Of a stretch of DNA of 64,000 bases, positions 53,440 through 63,366 are shown piece after piece; within the stretch, counting starts at the first letter, position 1; every line of letters begins with the position of its first letter. This stretch comes from CAYWNA01 sp964459305 (GTDB lineage: Bacteria; Planctomycetota; Planctomycetia; Pirellulales; Pirellulaceae). A program made the translations under genes and the position numbers. Where the stretch lies: assembly GCA_964459305.1 (NCBI GenBank), contig CAYWNA010000028.1:1-64000 (forward strand), read 5' to 3'. Under the pieces are notes generated by a model that was not told where the DNA came from, made no database searches, and saw nothing but the letters and a program-made list of their open reading frames with translations.

Positions 53440-54318
53440 CTATGAATCGCGGTCGCCGCTTCCTTCCGATGCGATTGCCCGATCGCATACTTTCACGGTT
53501 TTTCGCTTGCCGAGGCCAGTGACAATCAGGGCCATGAACCCGGTTGTCATGGTCAGCCACACCAGGCCGTAAAGCCCGGAGGCGGGCATGACCACCTCGG
53601 TATTCACTTCATGCACAAAATACCCAATTAAAGGTGGGCAGGCAATCCCCACGAGAAGACCGCCCAAAACGCAGCCGATAACACAGTGCACCAACAAAAG
53701 AGGCTTCCTATATGGGATGGCCATCCCAATGCCGACGGCCAAGCCGAGGATCCCGAGCATGGCCATCTGTCGCATCATGGTCTGCGCCATCGGAGAAAAA
53801 TCCGTGACTGGACGGGGGCCACTGAACATCTGATGCCCAATGGTCGCGGCGGCGGCGCCCCCCAGGCCGCCGATCAACCCACTTACAACACCGACTAACG
53901 GCACCCACTTCCATGCAGAACGCGCGTGGGCTTCGCCCGAGGCGAATAACGCGCCGGCGATCAGACCCAGGATCGTCATGGCCAGAATCGTGTTTTGCCG
54001 ATCCGCGAGAAGGACAGCCCTTTCGGCATTTTCAATGGCCTCGATCTCTTCAGGTGAGGCGGACGCAGATAACTCTTTCAGCTCTACCGCGACCACGAAC
54101 ACGGGAAAGCACGATTCTAGGATCCCCCAGGTCAACACACCGGCCAGGACACCAATAACCACTCCGACCAGCGGGCCGCTTTGCAGATGGTTCACCGAAA
54201 CGCTAGGCAGAAATGTCGGGGGTTGGTCCGCCGTATCTCCCGACGAATCGGATGCTGGTTCATTCACTACGGATTCAATCCTAGCTGATGTAAAGTTCGA
54301 ACCGATCGGTTGAGGCAT
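53440..54318 (-). CDS. Multi-spanning membrane protein, hypothetical
   Basis: A 292-residue protein with an acidic, Pro/Ser-rich N-terminus (about 1-45) and six or seven hydrophobic segments, among them VGVVIGVLAGVLTWGILES, AMTILGLIAGALFASGE, VGVVSGLIGGLGGAAAATIG and VWLTMTTGFMALIVTGL. The loop near 78-105 has an acidic helix (SASPEEIEAIENAERAVLL). I do not recognise the family. It stands alone between the pseudopilin gene and the protein kinase gene, all on the same strand with gaps of 200 bases or more, so separate transcription is likely. Confidence 0.75.
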   Translation of the reverse strand: MPQPIGSNFTSARIESVVNEPASDSSGDTADQPPTFLPSVSVNHLQSGPLVGVVIGVLAGVLTWGILESCFPVFVVAVELKELSASASPEEIEAIENAERAVLLADRQNTILAMTILGLIAGALFASGEAHARSAWKWVPLVGVVSGLIGGLGGAAAATIGHQMFSGPRPVTDFSPMAQTMMRQMAMLGILGLAVGIGMAIPYRKPLLLVHCVIGCVLGGLLVGIACPPLIGYFVHEVNTEVVMPASGLYGLVWLTMTTGFMALIVTGLGKRKTVKVCDRAIASEGSGDRDS

Positions 54319-54519
54319 GTTCGCATATTTGATTTACGTATGAAGGACGCCTGGGGTTCGAGATTTCCGCGGGTCACGGCGTTTTTCGCGCTTTTTCAAG
54401 GTGTTGGTGCGGAAATCTCCCTGCAAACGTGGTGACGCAGCCACCAGCGGGCTTTGTGGTGCCGGAGAAAAATGGGGCGGACCTCGCAGGCCGGAAAAAC
54501 TCGGTTCGCTGCCGCGATC

Positions 54520-56265
54520 TCACGAGCTCATCATCGCCCACACGAACGCAACCAGTGCCAGCACGGCCCCGATCACCAATCCGGTCCAGACCCAAACTGG
54601 CAGTCTCCCTGCCACCTTCGGCGCGATCAACCGCCAGCCGGACAAACGTCCTCGCGACGCACTCACAGACTCGCCGGCAGGCTTCCGCGCATCCAAATCG
54701 ATTCTGCCGGATTCCGCGCCGCTCGAAGTCTGTGCTTCTGGCGCAGCGGCTCCGGCTTGCGGCCGATCCGCCGCGGCAGACTCGTCGGTTGTCCTGCGAA
54801 CCGGTTGGCCTTTGACTTTTTTGGGCGAGCGGTCGTCTGCACCACTGCCAGGAGCTGCCTTTGGACTAGCGCTGGAACGTGATTGTCTTGGCTTTCTACG
54901 GCCCGACGATTGACTGCTGGCCGACTTGGGCGTCTTGGCCACTTTCTTGGCCGAAGAGCCCTTGCGTGGTTTCTTCGCATTACTATCTGGACTCGCGTGA
55001 ACTCGGATTTCCGGCACCGGCTCGATTCTCTTCGACGTGCCTTCAGCTCGATTCGATACGGTGTCCGTCTCGGCGGGATCCGGCGACTCGCGCGACGGTG
55101 ACGGACTGGCGGGGCGGCGTTTGGCGGGTGGACGCGATTTGGACGAGCTGGATCGAGAACCAGAATCACTTACACTACGGGACTGGGCCGCAACACCCGT
55201 TGTCTCTCCGCTCAAGACCGCTTCCTTGTTTTCAGCCAGCCAGTTGCGCAATGCCTCTCGGACATCGCGCATCGTCTGATAGCGATCGCTCGGTTTCTTC
55301 CGGATCATCTTGAAGCAGATGTCGCGTAGCGATCTTGGGCAGTCGGGACGCTCTGAGCGGATGTTCCGCGGCATCTTCTTCTGATGCATTACGAGCCGCT
55401 GAGCCACCGACCCTTCACAAAACGGCGAATGCCCCGTCAGCATGAAGTAGAAGGTGCATCCTAGGCCATACATGTCGACCCGCGCGTCCACTTCGTGACT
55501 GTTGACAGCTTGCTCCGGTGCCAGGTAGTCGGCCGTACCCAGTACGTTCTCGTTGTGGGCGAGTGTCAGGGAAGCCCTGTCTTCATCGGAGAAGAGCGCC
55601 AGTCCCATGTCGAGGACCTTGACGACCTCACCCGGAGCGACCAGCAGATTCGCGGGCTTCATGTCGCGATGAATCAGCCCGTTGTCGTGAGCATTCTGCA
55701 GGCCGTCAGCGGCTTGAGCGACGTAGTCGGCCGCCGTCGCGAAGTCCAACACGCCGTCCTGGTCGACGATCATTTGCATGTCCCTGCCATCGACGTATTC
55801 CATGACAAGGAAATGCGTATCGCCGACGTTATCGATGTCGTAGGCGCGGACAATGTTTGGATGATCCAGCTTGGCGCTGGCCTCGGCCTCCTGATAGAAA
55901 CGGTCCAAGTACGAGGAACGGCGAACGCGTTTCTTGGGCAGCACTTTGATCGCTCGCTGGCGGTGCATGATGGTGTGCTCGGCCAAGTACACACGACTCA
56001 TTCCGCCGGTACCGATATGCCCCAACAGCCTGTACTTGCCCAGGACGAAGCCTTTGTACTTCCCGTCCAGCAACTTGCCGCACTGCCATCGCGTGAGCAA
56101 TTCGGCGTCAACCAGCCAGTCGGCCAGTTCGGTAGCGTCTTCCGGCAACTCGCCTCCTCGTTTGTCCTCAAACTCCGCCAGCGCTTGCTGCAATCGGTCC
56201 TCATCCACCAACTTGCTGCGCTGCACGAGATCGAGAAGTTGTTTTCCTGCTGTGACCTTTGCCAT
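54520..56265 (-). CDS. Membrane-anchored Ser/Thr protein kinase
   Basis: A Hanks-type kinase of 581 residues. An N-terminal helical domain (about 1-65, with LADWLVDAELLTRWQCGKLL) of the planctomycete type leads to the kinase domain (about 78-345). The ATP site has IGTGGMSRVYLAEH and K107 (AIKV), and HRDMKPANLLV has catalytic D201. The activation segment starts with DMG (D219) instead of the usual DFG and continues to APEQ. A Ser/Lys/Arg/Pro-rich linker (about 355-545) precedes one C-terminal membrane helix (VWVWTGLVIGAVLALVAFVW). Substrates and signal are unknown. A short gap separates it from the YihY/BrkB gene. Confidence 0.93.
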   Translation of the reverse strand: MAKVTAGKQLLDLVQRSKLVDEDRLQQALAEFEDKRGGELPEDATELADWLVDAELLTRWQCGKLLDGKYKGFVLGKYRLLGHIGTGGMSRVYLAEHTIMHRQRAIKVLPKKRVRRSSYLDRFYQEAEASAKLDHPNIVRAYDIDNVGDTHFLVMEYVDGRDMQMIVDQDGVLDFATAADYVAQAADGLQNAHDNGLIHRDMKPANLLVAPGEVVKVLDMGLALFSDEDRASLTLAHNENVLGTADYLAPEQAVNSHEVDARVDMYGLGCTFYFMLTGHSPFCEGSVAQRLVMHQKKMPRNIRSERPDCPRSLRDICFKMIRKKPSDRYQTMRDVREALRNWLAENKEAVLSGETTGVAAQSRSVSDSGSRSSSSKSRPPAKRRPASPSPSRESPDPAETDTVSNRAEGTSKRIEPVPEIRVHASPDSNAKKPRKGSSAKKVAKTPKSASSQSSGRRKPRQSRSSASPKAAPGSGADDRSPKKVKGQPVRRTTDESAAADRPQAGAAAPEAQTSSGAESGRIDLDARKPAGESVSASRGRLSGWRLIAPKVAGRLPVWVWTGLVIGAVLALVAFVWAMMSS

Positions 56266-56542
56266 GCTACGAACCGCCGACGGCTAATCCCATTACCGCT
56301 GCTGCGCGCCGAATCAACGAAGAGACAAGAACTCGCACCACCAACGTGTGGAGCAGCCGCTTCACGGTAACATGCCGCCGCTCCATAATCTAGTGCCGGA
56401 TTCGCCTTCGTGGTAGTCCCGCAGAGTCCATGAATCGGATTCCATCTGTAGTTCTCTCGAAACCCGAGAGCCTGCGCATAAATGGGATCGCGAAGTCGCC
56501 ATGCCAATTCATGCATAGGCTCCCGAGTCAAATCCGCACATA

Positions 56543-57901
56543 TTACGCTCTTGCGGCGTCGTCCAGCAGCGTTGCCAGACTCGCGCCGGCTGTCGCTTCC
56601 TTTTGTGCAGCACGCAGGCTACCCAATAGCCGGGAAGCCCGCTGGTCATCGACCTCCAAATCGGCAGTACTAAAGGCGATTTCGAGCAACTGCTCGACGG
56701 GAATCTCCCCGGGCGGGCGGCTCAACGCGACGCTGCAGTTGGAATCGGCGACTCGATGGAGCAACTCTGCGGCAACGAGTTGGTCGATGATCCGTACCGT
56801 CACGGCGTCTGGCAGCCCCGTGACGATGCCGATCCGTGCGATACTCGTCGTCCGTCCCGCCAAGAATCGCTCCGCGACCGCCTTCATGATGACGACCACA
56901 ACGGCAGGATCGATCATCGTGGATTCCCGTCGCTGCTGCTCCAGTTCGGCAAGCTGCCGGCCGTGCAAGTGCTGTAACGTCGAGCTGACCTGAAGGCCGA
57001 ACAATACAGCCAGCCACATCAAGTAGACCCAGAACATGAACAGTGGAATCAAGCCCAGCGAGCCGTACAGTTGGCTTATCGAGAGGGCGTTTTCCAGATA
57101 CATGCCCATTGTCCGCTTGCCGAACTCCAGGAATAGGGCCGAGACCAAGGCCCCGATCATCGCTGGTTGCCAATGGACCTTGGTGTTCGGGAACAGCAAG
57201 TAGACGGCGACCATCAGCAGCCATATCGCGGAAACGCTCCACAGGACGCCCACGCTCGTCGCCAGCCACGGCTGCGTCTCGATCCCCGCCAGCAGTTGCT
57301 CGAAGCGGCCGGTGACATAGGTGCTCGCCACGAGGATCATGGGACTGATCGTCAGTATGAACCAGTACAACGGCACACGATATTTCCACAACCGGCCCTG
57401 CGAAGCCCTATAGATGATGTTGAAGCAGTTCTCGATGGTCACGACCAGGCTGATGGCCGCATAGAACGTAATCGCCACGCCGACCCAACCGATCGCCGCG
57501 AGACTCACCTGTTCCGCCTCTTGCACGCGATCGCGCAACCACACGCCCAGTGTCGTTGTTCCGCTTTCTACGTCGGTTGGCGGCACGATGCGAACATCGT
57601 TCAGGCCCCAGAACTCCAGCAGTTCTTCCAGCGGTTCAAGGAAATGCTCGTCCGTGCCCAGTGCTCTAACCACCACGGTGGCAACAACCAACACGGGCAA
57701 CAGGCCAAAGATAGTCCGGAAAGACAAGGCCGCTGCCATCTCCTGTGCACGATCATGACGCAGTTGACGAGCCCCGAAACGTCCCAGATCGTAAGTGAAC
57801 CTAACCGCCTTCTGCCAGCGATCCAATTCCTCCCGCGGTTGTGTGACAACGCGTTTCAGCCAATGGATAAGCGTCTCAAGATTACGGCGGAGAATTCTCA
57901 A
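56543..57901 (-). CDS. YihY/virulence-factor-BrkB-family membrane protein
   Basis: A 452-residue inner-membrane protein with six hydrophobic segments, including GLLPVLVVATVVVRALG, IGWVGVAITFYAAISLVV and LYGSLGLIPLFMFWVYLMWL. RAQEMAAALSFRTIFGLLPVL and FPNTKVHWQPAMIGALVSAL are family marks. The older name 'ribonuclease BN' is wrong for this family; its function is unknown. The C-terminal 120 residues form a soluble helix-rich domain with a winged-helix look. Translation starts with TTG (57901) behind GAGGTGG, only 12 bases after the symporter stop, so the two form an operon. Confidence 0.9.
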   Translation of the reverse strand: MRILRRNLETLIHWLKRVVTQPREELDRWQKAVRFTYDLGRFGARQLRHDRAQEMAAALSFRTIFGLLPVLVVATVVVRALGTDEHFLEPLEELLEFWGLNDVRIVPPTDVESGTTTLGVWLRDRVQEAEQVSLAAIGWVGVAITFYAAISLVVTIENCFNIIYRASQGRLWKYRVPLYWFILTISPMILVASTYVTGRFEQLLAGIETQPWLATSVGVLWSVSAIWLLMVAVYLLFPNTKVHWQPAMIGALVSALFLEFGKRTMGMYLENALSISQLYGSLGLIPLFMFWVYLMWLAVLFGLQVSSTLQHLHGRQLAELEQQRRESTMIDPAVVVVIMKAVAERFLAGRTTSIARIGIVTGLPDAVTVRIIDQLVAAELLHRVADSNCSVALSRPPGEIPVEQLLEIAFSTADLEVDDQRASRLLGSLRAAQKEATAGASLATLLDDAARA

Positions 57902-57913
57902 TCTGCCACCTCT

Positions 57914-59479
57914 TCAGCCTGCATTCTGAACGACTCTCGTGTCCACAATCGCGGCTCCTATCGAGTCGCCGTAGACATTCACCGTCGTCCGCATCCGATC
58001 GAGGAACCAGTCAATCGCCAGGATCGTGCCGATGCCGGTCGTCGGGACACCAGCCGCCGTCAGCACGATGACCATGGTCACCAGGCCAGCCTCGGGGATT
58101 CCGGCCGCACCAACGGCTGCCAGTGTAGCGGTGAGAAAGATAACCACCAACTGGGCCAGGCTCAGGTCCATACCGAGCGACTGGGCGATGAAAATCACGG
58201 CCACCGCCTCGTAAAGCGCCGTGCCGTCCATGTTGATCGTCGCGCCCAGCGGCAGGACGAATCCCGAACTACGGTTGGAAACCTTGTTCTTCTGTTCGAC
58301 GCACTCAAACGTGACCGGCAGCGAAGCCGCCGAACTGGCCGTACTCATTGCCGTAAACAACGATCGCAGCATGTTGTAGGTGTAGCTGAACGGGTTGCGT
58401 CTGGCCAACAGAGGCAGAAGCAACGCCAGGAACACGACGTGAATTCCCAGACCGATCAACACGGTCATTGCATAACGCCCCAAACGCCCCAACTCTTCGC
58501 CGAACGCCGCACCGCCGCCGTTCTCGGCGATTTTCGAGGCCACCAATCCGTAGATACCGATCGGGGCGACGAACATCACGAGGTGCACCAATTTCATTAC
58601 GGCTTCGTTGGCACCGTGAAAGAAGTCAATTGCCGCCTTTCCTTTCTCGCCAAGCGTCGTCAGGGCCCCGCCAAAGAACAGCGCGAAGACGAGCAGGCCC
58701 AGGACGTTCGTCGTGGTTGCGGCCTGGAGAAGATTCTTCGGAAACATCCCTCCGCCTTCCGTCTTACCGCGAAAGACGTCGAACAGTGTGTCAACAACAC
58801 CCGCATCTTGTTTTTCCTGAATACCCGGTGGCATGTACGAGTACGTGTCGTCGGCCGATTCGCCTGGCCGGATCGTTATCACCAACAGAATACCGATCAG
58901 CACAGCGACGCCGCACGTGGAAAAATAGTAACCCAACGTCCAACCACCGAGCCGCCCAAGCCGCCGCACGTCGCCCAGCGACGTAACGCCGCTGATCATG
59001 CTGGTGACGACCAGGGGAATCACCAGCATAAACAGCACCTGCAAGAACATGTCACCGGCGAACTTGGTGACCTTCCAAACGATCAATTCCAGGCGGTCAC
59101 GACCTTCAGCCTTGTTTCCCGCAGCCTCCTCCTTTAACCGCGCCATTTCGACGATCTTTGCGTCGATCTTCAGCACGTGGCCCTGCAGCCGATCGGCCTC
59201 TGTGTGCAGTCGCGCCGCCTGCTCGTTGTCGCCGGCCGTCGCAGCGGCCTCGGCGGCCGTACGAGCTTCTTCAATCAACTCGTTCTTCTGGGCCTTCGTC
59301 TTCTCGAACTCGTCAAGAGCCTCTGAAGGGCCGCCTGCCGCCATCCACATAGCTTCGCCGTACCAGGCGCCCACCAGCCCGCCCACAACAATGGCAACCA
59401 GGATCGCCAGAAGGCCACCAAAACCGCCAAGCCGCTTCCTGCCATCATCGCCCGAATCCGCGTTCGCCGATTTGTTCAC
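57914..59479 (-). CDS. Dicarboxylate/amino acid:cation symporter with coiled-coil insertion
   Basis: A DAACS-family secondary transporter (GltP/DctA type) of 521 residues. ATINMDGTALYEAVAVIF and MSTASSAASLPVTFECVE are the NMDGT and serine-rich hairpin motifs of the family. The start is GTG 59479, seven bases after GGGAG; longer frames upstream lack this support. After the first membrane helix (about 20-40), residues 51-132 form a charged helical insert (ELIEEARTAAEAAATAGDNE and EADRLQGHVLKIDAKIVEMA) not found in standard members. Another extra segment of about 55 residues, near 205-260, lies before the next helix. The substrate is probably glutamate, aspartate or a C4-dicarboxylate. Confidence 0.9.
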   Translation of the reverse strand: MNKSANADSGDDGRKRLGGFGGLLAILVAIVVGGLVGAWYGEAMWMAAGGPSEALDEFEKTKAQKNELIEEARTAAEAAATAGDNEQAARLHTEADRLQGHVLKIDAKIVEMARLKEEAAGNKAEGRDRLELIVWKVTKFAGDMFLQVLFMLVIPLVVTSMISGVTSLGDVRRLGRLGGWTLGYYFSTCGVAVLIGILLVITIRPGESADDTYSYMPPGIQEKQDAGVVDTLFDVFRGKTEGGGMFPKNLLQAATTTNVLGLLVFALFFGGALTTLGEKGKAAIDFFHGANEAVMKLVHLVMFVAPIGIYGLVASKIAENGGGAAFGEELGRLGRYAMTVLIGLGIHVVFLALLLPLLARRNPFSYTYNMLRSLFTAMSTASSAASLPVTFECVEQKNKVSNRSSGFVLPLGATINMDGTALYEAVAVIFIAQSLGMDLSLAQLVVIFLTATLAAVGAAGIPEAGLVTMVIVLTAAGVPTTGIGTILAIDWFLDRMRTTVNVYGDSIGAAIVDTRVVQNAG

Positions 59480-59737
59480 GGTTCCACTCCCAGTGCGGGT
59501 CCTTGTGTCATTGCCTAAGCCAACATAACGGATCAGGGGAGCATTGTCACCACTGACTTCGTGACATCGAGGACCGGCATGAGAGGCTCCATCGAGACGC
59601 CGCAGAAAACCGATCGTTATGAAAGGGCGAGGGGGACAGAGGCTGCTCGGGCACGATGGCAACTCGGCGAGTCGATGCGCGGTTCGGGATATTCTCGGAC
59701 GCCGATGACAGGACTGTCGCCAATTGCCCCCTAATGT

Positions 59738-59858
59738 TTTGTCACAGCTTGATCTTAGGATTAGCCGTTGGGCGCTCGCCCACGGTTCCCACAGGCAAAA
59801 CCGGACGCTAGCGCGTGCCGGCTAATCTTAACCAACCCGAATTCTTAGCTGTGACAAA
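59738..59858. repeat. Small inverted-repeat element in a 402-base intergenic region
   Basis: The ends TTTGTCACAGCT (59738-59749) and AGCTGTGACAAA (59847-59858) are perfect 12-bp inverted repeats. Inside, GATTAGCCG and CGGCTAATC form a second inverted pair. The 121-bp element resembles a miniature transposable element. Nothing else in 59480-59881 is identified. Confidence 0.75.
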
Positions 59859-59881
59859 GGACAAGCCCGCCGCCAAATCTA

Positions 59882-61390
59882 TCAAGGGACTGCTTTTCGG
59901 ACCTCGATTGCCTCTAGGTCAAAGGGCTCGTCGCTTTCTCCGCCCGAGATAGTCTCAATGCTGAATCTCCTGTAACCGATGTTCACAGTCTTGCCGTCTT
60001 CCCGTATTTCACGAACAAACAACTGGTACGTTTCGGGCGGGACATGGGCAATGTGGAAACTCCCGTCGCCCATGACGATAACCGTGCTCTTGACGTAGTT
60101 CCTGCCCGCCGGCGATGCGAGAAACTGCGAATATGCCGGCCACGTGGGATCCTTCGCGTTCATCATGTCACCCGGTCGCGGTGCATTCGGCGCAAGGTAG
60201 AGCCTGATCCTGCCCCAGTTATCTCGGCCGCTGAGTCTGCCAATCACCGGCCGGCCCTTGCCGCCGAATACCAGCGGGGTTGGTTTGCCGGCTTTCACCT
60301 CGACGAACTGAACCGGACGCAGCGAGGCGCCTTGCGTACCGGCTGGCCGGTTGACGCGGGATACTTGCACCAGCCCGGGTGGCACCTTCTGAACACGGAA
60401 ACGCCCTTGTGCATCGGTTTCAACCGATTCGTGCATTGACAGAACCCAATGAAACTGCCTGCCGACGCGAGTGCGTGCACCGACGTCGATTGATTCTCCC
60501 GCACCGGGAACATCGCCCCACATCACGCGTCCTTCAATTTCGCCCCAGGGTTCCAGCGTCACATCACCAGCGTCGAGCAACTTTTCGAACGACATCGCCG
60601 CGAATCCCGCCGGATGGGCGATTGCTATCGCCGCGGGCGCAATCTCCGTTGGCAACGTGAATCGCCCCTGCCGATCAGCCGTGACGGATATCGGTCGGCT
60701 CCAGCGGTCGCGCCGACTAGCATCGGCCGCGAGCGGCTGAAGGGGGATTTTCCCGCCTTTAACGCGCACGGTGCGAGCAGCCATGGCCAGGGCGATCTGC
60801 GCACCCGCGGCGAGATCGCCCGCGGGAGTCATGATGCGGCCAGCGACGCCCGGATCGGGCTCCAGGCGGACGCCCAAGAACGCTGGCTCGCCAGGATAGC
60901 CGTAGATATCGAATGGACTTAGCGGGTCCTTGGCGTCGACGCGATTTCCGCCATCGGGCGGTACCGCCTCTCTGGCCAATCGCTTGATGGGCGGCGTATG
61001 AAACGGCTTGTATCCCTTCGCCTCCACGCGCAGAACCTGCTCCCGGTACCCGCGCCGTCCGGGCGGCGGCCATTGTAGCTTGCCGTCGTTGAACACATGG
61101 ATCGTGTGCGACTGCCACTGCCAACCGATGTCGTCCATATGTCCCGTGCCGGCGAGGGCCGTGAACTCAGGAATCGGCTTGCCAGTTACGGCATCTACGA
61201 CACGGGCGGTAAAGAAGACGTTCTCTGGCAGTCTCGCAACGTTTTCCCCTTTCCCGACAGACGGGCCAGCGGCCAAAACGGACCAAGCCAACAGCGGCAC
61301 CAGAAGCGCCGGGCAGAACACCGACCGCAAGGCCGCTTCATGCGGGGCTACGATACGCAGCATGTGACAGACGCGATTTGCTGAAGTCAT
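59882..61390 (-). CDS. Exported carboxypeptidase-regulatory-like beta-sandwich protein, hypothetical
   Basis: A 502-residue protein with an extended N-terminus and a signal sequence (LLVPLLAWSVLAAGPSVG). Several transthyretin-like beta-sandwich segments are visible, such as ARVVDAVTGKPIPEF, GRIMTPAGDLAAGAQIALAM and ETDAQGRFRVQKVPPGLVQV. No enzyme motif is evident. Such proteins are common in planctomycetes, where they may be parts of surface or secreted complexes. The first ATG (61390) lacks a clear ribosome binding site; M10 (61363) is an alternative. It has no obvious operon partner. Confidence 0.8.
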   Translation of the reverse strand: MTSANRVCHMLRIVAPHEAALRSVFCPALLVPLLAWSVLAAGPSVGKGENVARLPENVFFTARVVDAVTGKPIPEFTALAGTGHMDDIGWQWQSHTIHVFNDGKLQWPPPGRRGYREQVLRVEAKGYKPFHTPPIKRLAREAVPPDGGNRVDAKDPLSPFDIYGYPGEPAFLGVRLEPDPGVAGRIMTPAGDLAAGAQIALAMAARTVRVKGGKIPLQPLAADASRRDRWSRPISVTADRQGRFTLPTEIAPAAIAIAHPAGFAAMSFEKLLDAGDVTLEPWGEIEGRVMWGDVPGAGESIDVGARTRVGRQFHWVLSMHESVETDAQGRFRVQKVPPGLVQVSRVNRPAGTQGASLRPVQFVEVKAGKPTPLVFGGKGRPVIGRLSGRDNWGRIRLYLAPNAPRPGDMMNAKDPTWPAYSQFLASPAGRNYVKSTVIVMGDGSFHIAHVPPETYQLFVREIREDGKTVNIGYRRFSIETISGGESDEPFDLEAIEVRKAVP

Positions 61391-61481
61391 TATCCCACCC
61401 TCCGATGAGTCTTACGTCGCCGCTTTGATCCAAAAAACAGCCCCAAATCCATGCAAACCCCAACGTTGCATAGACTTCTTC

Positions 61482-61629
61482 GTAGGACGGATTGCCAATC
61501 CGTCCATTGCAGCATCACCCGCATATTTCAGCTTTGCCGCTAGACATCACGAAACGTTAGATCTAACAACAAACAATGTCTTTACGGTTGGCACAGGTAT
61601 TTCAGGGACGGATTGGCAATCCGTCCTAC
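61482..61629. repeat. GTAG-footed palindrome pair in the 704-base gap before the UPF0261 gene
   Basis: The arm GTAGGACGGATTGCCAATCC (from 61482, ending 61505) and its exact inverse (61605-61629) flank a 99-base core. Each arm is itself a hairpin, GGACGGATTG-C-CAATCCGTCC. The rest of 61391-62094 holds no supportable gene; a short minus-strand frame at 61715-61933 has no known motif. Confidence 0.85.
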
Positions 61630-62094
61630 ATATTTTTGCAACTGCGGCGCAAAGTCATCGTGTGGCGTCAAGCCGGTGGTGCCGGCTGCGAGCCGGGGCC
61701 ACTGGCAACCGCTTTCACGCCATACGTTCAGCTACCGATGGCTTGTCTCCGGTGCACCACTTCTGCGTGACACCAAGAACTAACACGTTGTAGGCCCACG
61801 AAGCGTTTCGCGTCAATCCAAGACCGATAAACTGGCCAAGCGCCGGGGGCTGCGGCGACTGACCCACGACACGTAGCCAATCGAGTCGCGCCAACTCGGA
61901 GTGCGCACCGTCTGACACCAGCCCAAACCACAAACGAGGGACAGAAGCTATTTCCTCGCTTTCGGTTCAGGCTGGCATGCAATGTGTCAAACCTAACCGG
62001 AAGCGGCATACCTCGCCTGATTGTAGCCAGGTTTTGCCCGCGGTATGATGCGGCGGCGAGGTCGATTTCTTTTCGTCAAGAACGGTGAGCGATC

Positions 62095-63303
62095 ATGAGT
62101 GTCTATTTGCTGGTAACACTGGATACCAAGGGTGACGAAGCGGCGTTGGTGCGCGACAGGTTGCGTGCATTGGGGGTCGACGTCACGGTCGTGGACGCCG
62201 GCTGCATCGGCGAACCGGCGTTTGTGGGCGACGTGACTCGCGACCAGGTTTTCCAGGCGGCGGGGACGACGCTGGAGGCGATGGTCGAGAAGAACGATCG
62301 CGGCGAAGCGGTGACGATGGCAGCGGCTGGCGCCACCAAGATCGTCGAAGCGGCCTTCGATCGTGGCGAGATTGATGGTGTCATGGCGCTTGGCGGGTCG
62401 GCCGGCACCACAATCGGCACGTCGGCCATGCGTGCCTTGCCGTTGGGCGTGCCGAAACTGATGGTCAGCACGCTGGCCTCCGGACAGGTGCGACAATACG
62501 TCGGCTCCAAAGACATACTGATGCTGAATTCGGTGGTTGATATCGCCGGCATCAATCGAATCAGCCGTCGCGTCCTCGCCAGCGCGGCAACCGCCATAGC
62601 AGGCATGGTGCAAAACCCAAGTGCCGATTCGCCCGAAGATCGCCCGCTGGTGGCGGCCACCATGTTCGGCGTAACGACGCCCTGCGTCCAACACGCGCGC
62701 GACCTGCTGGAAGAGGCCGGCTACGAAGTGCTCGTCTTCCATGCCACGGGCAACGGCGGCGAGGCGATGGAGTCGCTGATTGCCGAGGACATGATCGCCG
62801 GAGTGCTGGACATCACCACGACCGAATTGGCCGACGAACTGGTTGGAGGCATCCTGACCGCCGGCCCGGACCGGCTGACGGCAGCAGCCCGGTTCGGCGT
62901 TCCGCACGTCGTATCTGTCGGAGCGACCGACATGGTCAACTTTGGTCCGCCAAGCACCGTTCCGGAACAGTTCAGGGACCGAAAATTCTATCAGCACAAC
63001 CCAACCGTAACACTGATGCGGACGACGGTCGATGAGAATGCCAAGCTGGGTGAAGAAATCGGTCGCAAGGTCGCTGCTTCGAAAGGCCCCGCCGCGTTGA
63101 TGCTGCCCCTCCAAGGCGTATCGGCCATCGACCGCACCGGCCAGGCATTCGACGATCCAGCAGCCCGCAGCGCCCTGTACGACGGTATCCGGCAGAATCG
63201 CGGAGCCGTCGAACTGTTAGAAATGGACCGGCACATCAACGATCCCGAATTCGCCGAAGCGTCCGCAAAGAAGCTGATCGAGTTGATGCAGCATCGCGGA
63301 TGA
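62095..63303 (+). CDS. UPF0261/Tm-1-like ATP-binding protein
   Basis: A 402-residue two-domain protein related to the tomato Tm-1 ATP-binding domain. MSVYLLVTLDTKGDEAALVR, GVMALGGSAGTTIGTSAM and MLNSVVDIAGINRISRRVL are typical, and FGVTTPCVQHARDLLEEAGY with VFHATGNGGEAMESLI begin the second half. Function in bacteria is unknown; ATP binding is inferred from Tm-1. It is preceded by GGTGAGCG near the ATG. No operon partner is present: the following 250 bases hold palindromic repeats. Confidence 0.9.
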   Translation: MSVYLLVTLDTKGDEAALVRDRLRALGVDVTVVDAGCIGEPAFVGDVTRDQVFQAAGTTLEAMVEKNDRGEAVTMAAAGATKIVEAAFDRGEIDGVMALGGSAGTTIGTSAMRALPLGVPKLMVSTLASGQVRQYVGSKDILMLNSVVDIAGINRISRRVLASAATAIAGMVQNPSADSPEDRPLVAATMFGVTTPCVQHARDLLEEAGYEVLVFHATGNGGEAMESLIAEDMIAGVLDITTTELADELVGGILTAGPDRLTAAARFGVPHVVSVGATDMVNFGPPSTVPEQFRDRKFYQHNPTVTLMRTTVDENAKLGEEIGRKVAASKGPAALMLPLQGVSAIDRTGQAFDDPAARSALYDGIRQNRGAVELLEMDRHINDPEFAEASAKKLIELMQHRG

Positions 63304-63366
63304 CGACGAAAGCACTATCGGCGCGGGAACGGGTTTGCGGGCGGCAAGGATTCGTTGACAAAACTC

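Noticed and set aside
57167..59137. Long plus-strand open frame (656 codons) opposite the YihY and symporter genes
   Set aside because: Its translation is rich in His, Arg and Gln without domains, as expected for an antisense frame of GC-rich genes. The minus-strand genes have clear families and ribosome binding sites.
61482..61629. CRISPR-like repeat-spacer array
   Set aside because: Only two inverted arms, no direct repeats at regular spacing, and no cas genes; it is a palindrome pair.
61715..61933. Minus-strand frame of 72 codons before the UPF0261 gene
   Set aside because: The translation is somewhat protein-like but has no ribosome binding site, no recognised motif and no partner, so I do not call it a gene.
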